NCBI GenBank assembly: GCA_041690635.1
Contig: JAWLGZ010000003.1
Location: 558,001-622,000, forward strand
From: JAWLGZ01 sp041690635
GTDB taxonomy: Bacteria; Pseudomonadota; Gammaproteobacteria; Thiohalomonadales; Thiohalomonadaceae
Direction of reading: 5' to 3'
DNA: 64,000 nt
A program made the translations under genes and the position numbers. This document shows positions 8,129-16,342 of this stretch, in pieces. A model generated the notes under the pieces. It was not told the origin of the DNA, did no database searches, and worked only from the letters and a program-made list of their open reading frames with translations. The first letter of the stretch is position 1, and every line of letters starts with the position of its first letter.

Positions 8129-8572
8129 ATGAAGCGAACCACCGCACCGCTCCTGCTCGCCTTGCCTCTCCTCGTGGCGATAGCCCCCGTGAACGCCGAG
8201 GATCTCTACGTGGCGCATGCGAAGCGTCTGCCCGCCCGCGCCTTCGACCGGATGTTGCCGAACCAGCCGGTGCAGGCATGGATCGATGCCAACCTGCCCG
8301 CGGGCCATCGCGCCGAGTGGGGTGCACGGATCACCGATTGCGGCGAGGCGACCGGCGGGCTGGCGGATCGGGAGCGCGACATGCCGCTCTGCGCCGAGGT
8401 GGAGATCGAGGAAGGGGATGAACCCAGAGGCTATCTGGCGCTGTTTGTCGCCACGGAGAGACAGGGGCTGCTATCCGAAGGCATGGGGCTCTACTTCGGC
8501 TATCTCGACCACGGGGGGATCCTCCACCACTTCTGGCAGTTGGGCGACCTAGTGTCACTCCCGCGGGAGTGA
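8129..8572 (+). CDS. Exported protein of unknown function
   Basis: This 147-residue protein has a clear signal peptide (MKRTTAPLLLALPLLVAIAPVNA, cleavage probable before ED). The mature part is mixed and acidic with no family I recognise. It includes WIDANLPAGHRAEWGARITDCGEATGG and a C-terminal aromatic stretch LYFGYLDHGGILHHFWQLGDL. Start 8129 was chosen because it begins the signal peptide; an in-frame TTG at 8096 only adds polar residues. It is convergent with the next gene, with stops 11 bp apart. It is probably periplasmic, perhaps sensing or binding, but nothing in the sequence decides this. Confidence 0.65.
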   Translation: MKRTTAPLLLALPLLVAIAPVNAEDLYVAHAKRLPARAFDRMLPNQPVQAWIDANLPAGHRAEWGARITDCGEATGGLADRERDMPLCAEVEIEEGDEPRGYLALFVATERQGLLSEGMGLYFGYLDHGGILHHFWQLGDLVSLPRE

Positions 8573-8582
8573 CATGCTCTTG

Positions 8583-9206
8583 TCAGAGCACCAGCACCGC
8601 GTCGCCGCGCCCGCCGCGCCGGCGCTGCTCGATCAGTCGTTTGCCCCGGTCGGTGAGCGAGAAGTAAGGGTCGATCAGGCCGTCCAGGTAGAGGTCGCGC
8701 GACCACTCCCACGGCGCGCCGTCGGTCGGGTGTTCATACCACTCGGCCAGGGCATCCCGCGCAGCCTCCGGTGCGTCGAAGCGCTCCTCGAAACCGAGCC
8801 CGCTTACCTGCACCTCGGCGATCGGCTGATCGGTGAACTTGATGCGTTGCTCTCCCCGCCACACCTGCTTGCCATCGATGGTGAGGTCGTAGCCCTCTTC
8901 CGTCGCCCGGATCTCCGCCATGCTGCCCGGCTGGGCGGCGCCGCGAAACAGCAGCGGCGGCGGCCAGTCGTCCACCGGCGGGGGCGGGGCGAAGTGGTAG
9001 AGGTGGTCGTGCCAGGCGACGCGGCGCTCTGCGTCGGTGATCCAGTGATCGAGCAGGGTATGAAACCGCTCCGCCAGCGCCTCCATCTCCTTTTCGTGGC
9101 GGCGGTTCTGCGAGCTAACGGGCCCCTTGGCCTTGTTCTCGCTCCTCAGGTGCTGGTATTCGGTCACCAGCTGGAGCAGAAGCTGTCCCGGGTTTGCCAG
9201 CGCCAT
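8583..9206 (-). CDS. Conserved-looking protein of unknown function
   Basis: This 207-residue cytoplasmic protein has no signal peptide or membrane segment. It has a strong AGGAGG site 6 nt before the ATG, which supports it as a real gene. Residues 1-60 are helical and charged (MALANPGQLLLQLVTEYQHLRSE). The middle has a Pro-rich FAPPPPVDDWPPPLLF linker, and the C-terminal half is acidic and aromatic (EWYEHPTDGAPWEWSRDLYLDGLIDPYFSLTDRG). I do not recognise the family. It is monocistronic and convergent with the exported protein. Confidence 0.65.
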   Translation of the reverse strand: MALANPGQLLLQLVTEYQHLRSENKAKGPVSSQNRRHEKEMEALAERFHTLLDHWITDAERRVAWHDHLYHFAPPPPVDDWPPPLLFRGAAQPGSMAEIRATEEGYDLTIDGKQVWRGEQRIKFTDQPIAEVQVSGLGFEERFDAPEAARDALAEWYEHPTDGAPWEWSRDLYLDGLIDPYFSLTDRGKRLIEQRRRGGRGDAVLVL

Positions 9207-9361
9207 GGTGGGCCTCCTGCGGTGTGGTGCGGTTCCTTTCCAAGAAACTTAGCCTGTCGCGGAGCCCCTTGAACTCCGTGCGGATCGGCTCACCGATCGA
9301 CCGCTGCAAAACGGGGCCAACAGGACAATACTTGCGGGAGGTCTTCACCTCTGGATAGACG

Positions 9362-10471
9362 ATGCGGCAGGGAGTGCTGCTGATCACCCTTCTGCTGTTC
9401 GCGCCGGCCGCCCTGGCGCAGATGCTCGGTGAGCGAATCACCATCTCGGAGCCGTTCGCCGGGGATCTCTACGCCTTCGGCCGCTCGGTGGCGCTGCTCG
9501 CACCGGTGGAGGGTGATGCCACCGTTGCCGGCATGGAGGTGCGGGTCGATGCCCCGGTGGCCCAGGATCTGAACGTGGCGGCGGAGACGCTGCTGCTGCG
9601 GGCCCCGGTGGGTGACGACCTGCGTGCCGCCGCGCGGCAGGTTCTCTTGGGGGCGGATATCCGGGACCATGTGGTGGCCGCCGGCCAGCGTATCCACCTG
9701 GAACCCGGAGTCACCATCGGCAGCTTCGCCTGGCTCGCGGGTGAGACCATCGAGCTCTCCGGCGACATCGGCGGGGAGCTTCAAGCCGCCGGCCGGGTGG
9801 TGATCATCGCCGGCAGCGTCGGTGGCGATGCGATCATCACCGCCGAGCGGGTGGAGCTGCGGCCGGGTGCGCGCATCGGCGGCGATCTCGTCTGGCGCAG
9901 CCGCACCGAGCCGGCGATTGCCGAGGGGGCGGAGGTCGACGGGCGGGTCGTGGGCGAACCGCTGCCCCCCCGCCGCGAGCCGCCGATATGGGGCATCGTC
10001 GCGGCGGCGATGGTGGCCTTTCTCTCGTTGCTGGTGGCGGGACTCGTGCTCTATCTGCTGCTACCGCGGGTGGCGGAGAGTGTGGCGGCGACGGTGCGGG
10101 AACGCCCCGGACTCTCGGCCCTCATCGGCTTCGCCATCCTGGCCGCCACGCCGCTGGCCATCCTCCTGCTGTTCGTCTCCGCGGTCGGCATGCTGTTGGG
10201 ACTGATCCTGTTGGCCCTCTACCTGGTGGCGATCCCCGTCGGCTGGTTGGTGGGGGCCTACGGCGCCGGAGAGTATCTGCTGCGCCTGATCGGAAAGCTG
10301 GCGACGGCGGGGCGCGGCCTGCGCGCCGGCGTCTTCGTGCTGGCGATGGTGATGCTGGCGGTGATTCAGGCGCTGCCGATCCTGGGCTGGCTCATCGGTC
10401 TGGCGGTGCTGGTCATCGGGCTGGGCGGCATCGCCGTCACCGGCCGGCGCGCCTATCCGCATGAAGCGTGA
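9362..10471 (+). CDS. Exported bactofilin-like protein with a C-terminal membrane domain
   Basis: This 369-residue protein has a signal peptide (MRQGVLLITLLLFAPAALA). About 180 residues of short repeating beta strands follow with bactofilin/DUF583-type spacing, e.g. GDDLRAAARQVLLGADIRDHVVAAGQ and IGGELQAAGRVVIIAGSVGGDAII. From about residue 205 there are four to six hydrophobic helices (IWGIVAAAMVAFLSLLVAGLVLYLLL and later ones). Classical bactofilins are cytoplasmic filament formers of 100-200 residues. Here the beta-helix is preceded by a signal peptide, so it should be on the periplasmic side. It may be a scaffold for envelope components. The neighbouring GGDEF/EAL gene is convergent and not in an operon with it. 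Confidence 0.75.
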   Translation: MRQGVLLITLLLFAPAALAQMLGERITISEPFAGDLYAFGRSVALLAPVEGDATVAGMEVRVDAPVAQDLNVAAETLLLRAPVGDDLRAAARQVLLGADIRDHVVAAGQRIHLEPGVTIGSFAWLAGETIELSGDIGGELQAAGRVVIIAGSVGGDAIITAERVELRPGARIGGDLVWRSRTEPAIAEGAEVDGRVVGEPLPPRREPPIWGIVAAAMVAFLSLLVAGLVLYLLLPRVAESVAATVRERPGLSALIGFAILAATPLAILLLFVSAVGMLLGLILLALYLVAIPVGWLVGAYGAGEYLLRLIGKLATAGRGLRAGVFVLAMVMLAVIQALPILGWLIGLAVLVIGLGGIAVTGRRAYPHEA

Positions 10472-10500
10472 AGGAGATCTCTCGTGACCAGCAACCAGCC

Positions 10501-13500
10501 TCAACCCGCCGCGCGTGCACTCAGGAACTGCGCCAGATCGTCCGCCGGAAGAGGCCGGCTCAGCCAGTAGCCCTGCACCTCGTCGCAGCCGGAAGCGATG
10601 AGGAAGTCGAGCTGCTCCTTCTCCTCCACCCCTTCGGCGATCACCCGCAGCCCCAGTGTGTGGGCGAGACCGATGATGGAGGCGGTGATGGAGTCGCCGT
10701 CGGCGGTGCCGAGGGCGGTGACGAAGGAGCGGTCCACCTTGAGCCGGGTGACCGGCAGGTGGCGCAACTGGCTGAACGAGGAGTAGCCGGTACCGAAGTC
10801 GTCGATGGCGGTCTGCACCCCCAGCTCCTGCAGTCGCGCAAGCGCCTCCCGTGCCCGCTCCGGTTCGGCCATGATCTCGCTCTCGGTGACCTCCAGCTCC
10901 AGCAGTTGTGCATCGAGGCCGGTCTCCGCCAGCACGCGGGCCACCAGCTCCGCCAGGTCGCAGCGCTTGATCTGTATCGCCGAGACGTTCACCGCCACCC
11001 GCAGGGCACGGCCCTCCGCGGCCCAGGCGGCCGCCTGTTCGCAGGCGGTGCGCAACACCCACTCACCCATTGGCACGATCAGGCCGGTCTCCTCCGCCAG
11101 GGGGATGAACGCACCGGGCGGCACCAGCCCCATCTCCGGATGCTGCCAGCGAACCAGCGCCTCGGCCGCCACCACCGAACCGGCCGCCAGATCGAGCTGG
11201 GGCTGGTAGTGGAGCACCAGTTCGCCGCGCTCGACGGCGCGGCGCAGGGCATTCTCCAGCCGCAGCCGATCCAGGGCGCGCGCATTCAGGTCGGCGGTGA
11301 AGAACTGGTAGGTGTTTCGTCCCTCCTCCTTGGCGCGGAACATGGCGGCGTCCGCATCCCGCAGCAGTGCTTCGGGGGAGTCGTCGTCCATCGGGAACAG
11401 GGCGATACCCATGCTGCAGGTGACGAACAGCTCGTTGTCCCCGGCCCGCAGCGGGGTGGAGAGGGCCTCGGCGATGCGCCGCGCAACCTGGGCCGCCCCG
11501 TCCGCCTCCCGCAGGTCCTCCAGCAACAGGGTGAACTCGTCGCCGCCCTGGCGTGAGACCGTGTCGCTGCTGCCGACACACTCGGTCAGTACCTGCGCCA
11601 CCCCCTTCAGCAGTTCGTCGCCGGCGAGCGGCCCCAGGCTGTCGTTGATGGTCTTGAAGCGATCAAGGTCGATCTGGATCAGTGCGACGATGCGCCGGTT
11701 GCGACGGGCGTGGCTCATCGCCTGGCGCAGCCGCTCCATCAGCAGCATCCGGTTCGGCAGCCCGGTCAGGCTGTCGTACTGCTCGATGTGGCGGATGTGT
11801 GCCTCAGCCGCCTTGCGGGCGGTGAGGTCTTCCTGGATGGCGATGAAGTGGGTGATGCGGCCGTGCTCGTCGAGCAGTGGCGTCACCGTCTGTTCAACGG
11901 TGTAGAAGCTGCCGTCCTTGCGCCGGTTGATAAGTTCGGCCTGCCAAACCTGACCGCGCACAATAGTTTGCCACATCGCCTCGTAGTAGCTGTGGTCGTA
12001 CTTCCCGGATTTAAGGATTGACGGGGTCCTGCCGACCGCCTCGGTCAGTGTGTAGCCGCTCAGGCGGACGAAGGCGCGGTTCACCCATTCGATGCGACCC
12101 TCCGGGTCGGTGATGATGATCGCGTTGGCGGCCGCCTCCATGGCTGTACTCTGCATTCGCAGACGCGCCTGATCAGCCGCCAGCAGCCACGCCACGGTGA
12201 GCCTTCGCGCCAGCTCCTCGAAGGCGGCCAGCCGATCCGGCGTGAAGGTGTCGTCGCGGTCCGAATAGAGGGTGAGTGCACCAACAATCTCGCCGCGCGC
12301 GGCGGTGAGCGGCAGGGCCGCGAACGAGGCAAAGCCGCAGCGCGCCGCCGGCTCACGCCAGGGCGCGGCGTCTGGGTGGTCGAACGTCATCACCGAGGAG
12401 CGGCCGGTGTGGAACACCTGGCCCACCGGGTCGGCGTCAGGCGTGTCCTGTTCACAGTTCATCTCCACCTGGTCGAGGTAGTCGATGCATTCGCCGGCAC
12501 GGGCACGTGTCGCCACCGTGCCGTCTTCCCGCCGCGAGGCGGCCCACGCCAGCCGAAACCCGAAGTACTCCACCAGCCGCTCGCAGGCGAACTGAAGGGT
12601 GCCGTCAGGCGCCAATCCTTCCAGCACCTGCTTGTTGGTGGCGTGCACCACCCGGTCGAGCAGTTCATTGCGGCGGCGCTCGGTGATGTCGGTAATCATC
12701 GCCAGCGCTCCCACGAACCGGCCATCGCGGTCCTCAATGGGGCTGGCGGAGACGATGGCCCACAGCTCGCCGCCGTCTGCGCGCCTGAAGCGGAAATCGT
12801 ACTGTTCCCGAACCCCGCGTGCGCGGCGGCGCAGATTATGTTCGGCAAGCTGCCGGTAGTCGGGATCGACGAAGTCGAAGAAGTGGGTTTTGGCCATCGC
12901 CTCCACGGTGGTGCCGAGCATCTCCGCCAGATGCCGATTGACGAGGACGGTCTCCGCCTTGGTGTCGATGACCCAGATTCCCTCTTCGGAGGTCTCGATC
13001 AGGCGGCGCACATTCTCTTCGCTGTCGCGCAGTTCCGACTCGCGGCGGCGGATGGTCTCGGCCATGGTGTTGAAGGCGTCGGCCAGTTCGCTCAGTTCGC
13101 CGCCATCCGCGATGCGGACCGGCTGCTCGTACCGGCCGAGCCGTAGCGCCTCTACCGCGTGGAGCAGGTGTTCCACCGGTTGGGATACGGTGCGGCGCGC
13201 CAGCCCGGTGGCCAGCGGCACCATGATGATGGCCGACAGCACCAGCACCGCCAGCACTACGATGCGGGTCTGCCGGATCTGCGCGTGCACCGCGTCCTGG
13301 CGCTCCCCGAGCAGCAGGTGTGCGCGGCCCTCCTCGGCCAGTGGCAGGTAGGCGGCGCGGACGAAATGCTCTGCGTGATGGAACAGTGCGCCGCCTCCTG
13401 CCGTGAGCGGCGGCACATCGGTCAGCGTGGGCATCGTGGTGAGCCCGGCGATGCCGCTGATGAGCGGCTGGCCGGGGACGTGGATCGCGAGTGCGCTGCC

Positions 13501-14208
13501 GGTCTCCCGAACGACGCGTTCGACGAAGCGCCGATCGATGAAGACATCACCCTCGACCCGACCAACGATCTTTACGCCATGGGCGGGCAGGTTGCGCAGG
13601 ATCGGGGCCTGGGCATGCTGGGCGAAGCCGGTATCACTCACCTGCCAGGCAACGGTCGTCCCGTTGTGGTGGGTTTTACTCATTGACACACTCGGCGGCA
13701 GCTCGCCCTCGACCCAGCGCTCGCCATCGGCGAGCAGTACCTGCGGCGCACCATCCCGGTAGGTGACGATACCGATTCCGCCTGCCTGTTCGCCCAGGGC
13801 GAAGGCCGCCACCTCGCCGCGGCGGTCATAAAGCACCAGCTGATCGACGGCGCTGACACGGAGGACCTGGTGCAGCCGTTCCGCCAGGCGCTGCTTCTCC
13901 GGGTCGAAGATGATGGGCTGATAGGCATCGGCGCGGGCGTATTCCGACACCATGTTCAGCGCCGCGACCACATCGCGATCGGTTGCGAGGTAACTGACAT
14001 TGCGCGTCAGCTCTGCTTCCGATTGCTCCAGTGCCGCTGTGACCATGCCGAAGGATTTCTCCAGCTGCCGGGCCGCATTTTCTCGATGGTAGTCGGTGAT
14101 GAAGTAGTCAAGCAGCACCCCCGCGAGCAGCAGCGCGAAGGTGAGTGCAAACAGCACCAGACCGAGCAGCCGGTGCCGGATACTGAGCTGGAGGACCTGG
14201 CGCACCAT
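10501..14208 (-). CDS. Membrane PAS/GAF/GGDEF/EAL cyclic di-GMP sensor protein
   Basis: This is a 1235-residue inner-membrane protein. Domains in order: TM helix 13-36, periplasmic sensor 37-313, TM helix 314-337, HAMP about 338-390, PAS 396-512, GAF-like 520-676, second PAS 685-800, GGDEF 806-968 with intact GGDEF at 888-892 (SRQGGDEF), and EAL from about 980 to the end. The EAL signature (AEALVRWQHPE) is intact, as are DDFGTGYSS, LKVDRSF and AEGVEE. No RxxD inhibitory site precedes GGDEF. Both enzyme activities look intact, so net output cannot be predicted. Its ATG overlaps the stop of the upstream periplasmic binding protein by one base (TGATG), implying coupled translation and probably direct sensing through that protein. 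Confidence 0.93.
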   Translation of the reverse strand: MVRQVLQLSIRHRLLGLVLFALTFALLLAGVLLDYFITDYHRENAARQLEKSFGMVTAALEQSEAELTRNVSYLATDRDVVAALNMVSEYARADAYQPIIFDPEKQRLAERLHQVLRVSAVDQLVLYDRRGEVAAFALGEQAGGIGIVTYRDGAPQVLLADGERWVEGELPPSVSMSKTHHNGTTVAWQVSDTGFAQHAQAPILRNLPAHGVKIVGRVEGDVFIDRRFVERVVRETGSALAIHVPGQPLISGIAGLTTMPTLTDVPPLTAGGGALFHHAEHFVRAAYLPLAEEGRAHLLLGERQDAVHAQIRQTRIVVLAVLVLSAIIMVPLATGLARRTVSQPVEHLLHAVEALRLGRYEQPVRIADGGELSELADAFNTMAETIRRRESELRDSEENVRRLIETSEEGIWVIDTKAETVLVNRHLAEMLGTTVEAMAKTHFFDFVDPDYRQLAEHNLRRRARGVREQYDFRFRRADGGELWAIVSASPIEDRDGRFVGALAMITDITERRRNELLDRVVHATNKQVLEGLAPDGTLQFACERLVEYFGFRLAWAASRREDGTVATRARAGECIDYLDQVEMNCEQDTPDADPVGQVFHTGRSSVMTFDHPDAAPWREPAARCGFASFAALPLTAARGEIVGALTLYSDRDDTFTPDRLAAFEELARRLTVAWLLAADQARLRMQSTAMEAAANAIIITDPEGRIEWVNRAFVRLSGYTLTEAVGRTPSILKSGKYDHSYYEAMWQTIVRGQVWQAELINRRKDGSFYTVEQTVTPLLDEHGRITHFIAIQEDLTARKAAEAHIRHIEQYDSLTGLPNRMLLMERLRQAMSHARRNRRIVALIQIDLDRFKTINDSLGPLAGDELLKGVAQVLTECVGSSDTVSRQGGDEFTLLLEDLREADGAAQVARRIAEALSTPLRAGDNELFVTCSMGIALFPMDDDSPEALLRDADAAMFRAKEEGRNTYQFFTADLNARALDRLRLENALRRAVERGELVLHYQPQLDLAAGSVVAAEALVRWQHPEMGLVPPGAFIPLAEETGLIVPMGEWVLRTACEQAAAWAAEGRALRVAVNVSAIQIKRCDLAELVARVLAETGLDAQLLELEVTESEIMAEPERAREALARLQELGVQTAIDDFGTGYSSFSQLRHLPVTRLKVDRSFVTALGTADGDSITASIIGLAHTLGLRVIAEGVEEKEQLDFLIASGCDEVQGYWLSRPLPADDLAQFLSARAAG

Positions 14209-15143
14209 CAGAAGATCGGCTCCACGGTGTCCACGTTGTCGCGCGTGACCATTACCGAAGCGGGGATGATCCGGCGCGGGACCATCCGTCCTTCCAGGAT
14301 GGCGAGAGCGGCATCCACCGCTTCGCGGGCACAGGTGGGATAGATGAAGGAGGCATCCTGACGCCCGTCGCGGATCGCCTCGCGTGCCGCCGAGATGTAA
14401 TCGATGCCGACGATCACCAGCGGCTCCGGATCGATCTCCGCCTTCTCCAGTGCGAGCAGTGCACCCTGCACCATGCTGTCGCTCTGCCCATAGATGGCAT
14501 CGAAGGTCACGCCCTCCTCGAACAACTCCTCCATCACCTGAATCGTGTCCGCGCGCAGGTAATTGCCGGTGCGCTCGATCACCTGGATGCGGGGGTGGTC
14601 GGCCATCACCTCCATGAACCCGTCTGTTCGTTCGATGGCGGTGGTGGCGGTCGGCACCCCCTTTAGCATGAGGATGGTCCCTTCGCCATTCAGGGCGTCG
14701 ACCATGTAGCGCGCCGCACCCTGGCCGATTTCACGGTCATCCGCGCCGATGAAGGTGGTGAATGCCTCGTTGGCGATACGGCGCGTGATGAGGATGACGG
14801 GAGTGCCCCGTTCGTGGGCCTGTGTGATGACGGGGGTCATCGCCAGTCCGTCACGCGGGCTGGTGATAAGCAGGTCCACCTTGCTGGCGATCAGATCCTC
14901 GATATCCAGAATCTGTCGCGCGGTACTGCCGCGTCCGTCGGTGAGGATGAACTCGATGTCCGATCGCTCCGCGAACCCTCGCGCAATCTCGCGGGCCTGT
15001 ACCTCGCGCCAGTCATTGGCCAGCGTGTCCTGGGCGAAGCCGACCCGAAAGCGTGTGGCCGTCTCCGCTGCCGGGAGTTCGGGAAGCCAGGCGGTGAGCA
15101 GCAGTGCAAGCGACCAGGTGAAGAAACGGAGCTGGATGCGCAT
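14208..15143 (-). CDS. Periplasmic sugar-type substrate-binding protein (RbsB/LuxP fold)
   Basis: This 311-residue protein starts with a signal peptide (MRIQLRFFTWSLALLLTAWLPELPAAE). It then follows the type I periplasmic binding protein pattern: FRVGFAQDTLANDWREVQAREI, DGRGSTARQILDIEDLIASKVDLLITSP, VILITRRI, FIGADDREIGQGAARYM, MLKGVPTATTAIERTDGFME and VIVGIDYISAAREAIRDG. There is no ABC permease or ATPase next to it. Its only partner is the PAS/GGDEF/EAL protein immediately downstream, with the stop and start codons overlapping. That arrangement resembles LuxP-LuxQ, where a binding protein presents a ligand to a membrane sensor. The ligand is unknown, perhaps a sugar or AI-2-like molecule (inference). 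An in-frame start at 15182 would hide the signal peptide. Confidence 0.88.
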   Translation of the reverse strand: MRIQLRFFTWSLALLLTAWLPELPAAETATRFRVGFAQDTLANDWREVQAREIARGFAERSDIEFILTDGRGSTARQILDIEDLIASKVDLLITSPRDGLAMTPVITQAHERGTPVILITRRIANEAFTTFIGADDREIGQGAARYMVDALNGEGTILMLKGVPTATTAIERTDGFMEVMADHPRIQVIERTGNYLRADTIQVMEELFEEGVTFDAIYGQSDSMVQGALLALEKAEIDPEPLVIVGIDYISAAREAIRDGRQDASFIYPTCAREAVDAALAILEGRMVPRRIIPASVMVTRDNVDTVEPIF

Positions 15144-15505
15144 CACCAACGAACCGTGGGATGAGGGGCCATCATACTGCACCCGGGTGCGGAGCCCAAC
15201 GGCCGCCTCCCGTCATAGCCGGTTTGTGTCCCATCATGTTCAATCCTGTTGTCGGGGAGCCAACGATAACAGCGGATTTTTGCCGGAACTTGACCTGACG
15301 GTGTCAGGCAAACAGCGCATTTGCGATGCATGCATTGGCGATCGCAGACGCAGTGGGGAACTCGCAGCAAACGGCACGGGGAATGCGCCCTGCCGCAGTC
15401 AGTTGGGGGGTTGCGCACTGGTTAGCTGGCGGTAGAGGGCACAGCTAGACTCTCCCGTGTACTGCCGGTGACGGCGAGTCAATCCGCGTTCATGGAGGAA
15501 CACTT
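15144..15505. other. Intergenic region between divergent genes, with a small dyad
   Basis: This is a 362-bp gap separating the divergent binding-protein and lipoprotein genes. I see no gene in it. It contains a 6-bp-arm dyad CCTGAC-GGT-GTCAGG at 15294-15308, about 150 bp upstream of the binding-protein ATG, which could be a regulator site. The sequence around 15230-15370 is less GC-rich than the flanks, as expected for a promoter region. Confidence 0.4.
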
Positions 15506-15940
15506 ATGGTACGCAACCAATGGATGGCACTGTCCTTCGGCGCCGTGCTGGTGCTCGGAGGGTGTGCCGAGCAGCCGAGCCGTGAAACCCTCGGAACGGC
15601 GGGTGGCGCGGTTATCGGCGGCGTGATCGGCCGCGAGGTGCTCGACAGCGACACCGGCACCCTGCTCGGTGCGGTGGTGGGTGCGGTGGCGGGGCGGCAA
15701 CTCCTCGAGGAGTACGATCGCCGCCAGGCCGCGAGCGCACTGGAGCAGAACGAGACCACCAGCTGGGTCAATCCGAATACAGATGCCAATTACACGTTTA
15801 CCCCTACAGAGAGCTATCGCGGTCCAGAGAATCGGATATGCCGTGAATACCGCACCACCATCAGTGTCGAGGGCGAACAGCAGATAGCCACCGGCACTGC
15901 CTGCCGGCGCACAGACGGAAGCTGGGAGGTACTCGGCTAA
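15506..15940 (+). CDS. Lipoprotein with glycine-zipper domain, RT0821/Lpp0805-like
   Basis: This 144-residue lipoprotein has a signal with lipobox VLGGC (Cys about residue 20). A glycine-zipper hairpin follows (GTAGGAVIGGVIGREVLDSDTGTLLGAVVGAVAG). The C-terminal domain is like the RT0821/Lpp0805 surface family, with CREYRTTISVEGEQQIATGTACRRTDGSWEV and its two conserved Cys. A GGAGGAACACTT site precedes the ATG. Such proteins are usually attached to the outer membrane and associated with envelope integrity; the exact function is unknown. Monocistronic. Confidence 0.88.
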   Translation: MVRNQWMALSFGAVLVLGGCAEQPSRETLGTAGGAVIGGVIGREVLDSDTGTLLGAVVGAVAGRQLLEEYDRRQAASALEQNETTSWVNPNTDANYTFTPTESYRGPENRICREYRTTISVEGEQQIATGTACRRTDGSWEVLG

Positions 15941-16020
15941 CTAATAGCCTGGTAGGGGCGGCACGCACTCCGATCGGGAGTGCGTGCCGTGACGAATCTG
16001 TGCTGGTGGCTGAAGGATGA

Positions 16021-16272
16021 TCAGCGACGGGCGACTGCCCGATAGATCGCCAGCAGCAGAATGGCGCCGAGAACCGCGATGAGCATACTGCCGAGATTGA
16101 ATGCATCCACTGTCCCGAGGCCGAGCGCCGAGCCGATGAAGCCGCCGACCAGGGCGCCGGCGATGCCGATGAGGATGGTGATGAAGAACCCCCCCGGCTG
16201 CTGTCCCGGCATGATGAGTCTCGCAATAACCCCGACGATGAGGCCGAAAACGATCCAGGCGATGATTCCCAT
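16021..16272 (-). CDS. GlsB/YeaQ/YmgE family small membrane protein
   Basis: This 83-residue protein is made of three hydrophobic glycine-rich helices. It begins MGIIAWIVFGLIVGVIARLIMPG and continues GGFFITILIGIAGALVGGFIG, the standard pattern of the YeaQ/YmgE (GlsB, transglycosylase-associated) family, linked to stress and stationary phase. The start at 16272 has an excellent AAGGAGGGG site; upstream in-frame codons to 16386 encode an unrelated leader. It lies downstream of cydB on the same strand, but 16273-16342 and its own ribosome site suggest separate expression. Confidence 0.9.
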   Translation of the reverse strand: MGIIAWIVFGLIVGVIARLIMPGQQPGGFFITILIGIAGALVGGFIGSALGLGTVDAFNLGSMLIAVLGAILLLAIYRAVARR

Positions 16273-16342
16273 GGTCCCCTCCTTGTGACGTCCTGTCGAT
16301 TTAGAAAAGCCTAGCCCCGATCCGCCAGGCCGGGAGCAAGTA

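Noticed and set aside
6166..8421. A 751-codon open frame on the plus strand opposite deaD
   Set aside because: It is the antisense shadow of the well-supported helicase, has composition of a shadow frame (Arg/Leu/Gly/His-rich) and no domain.
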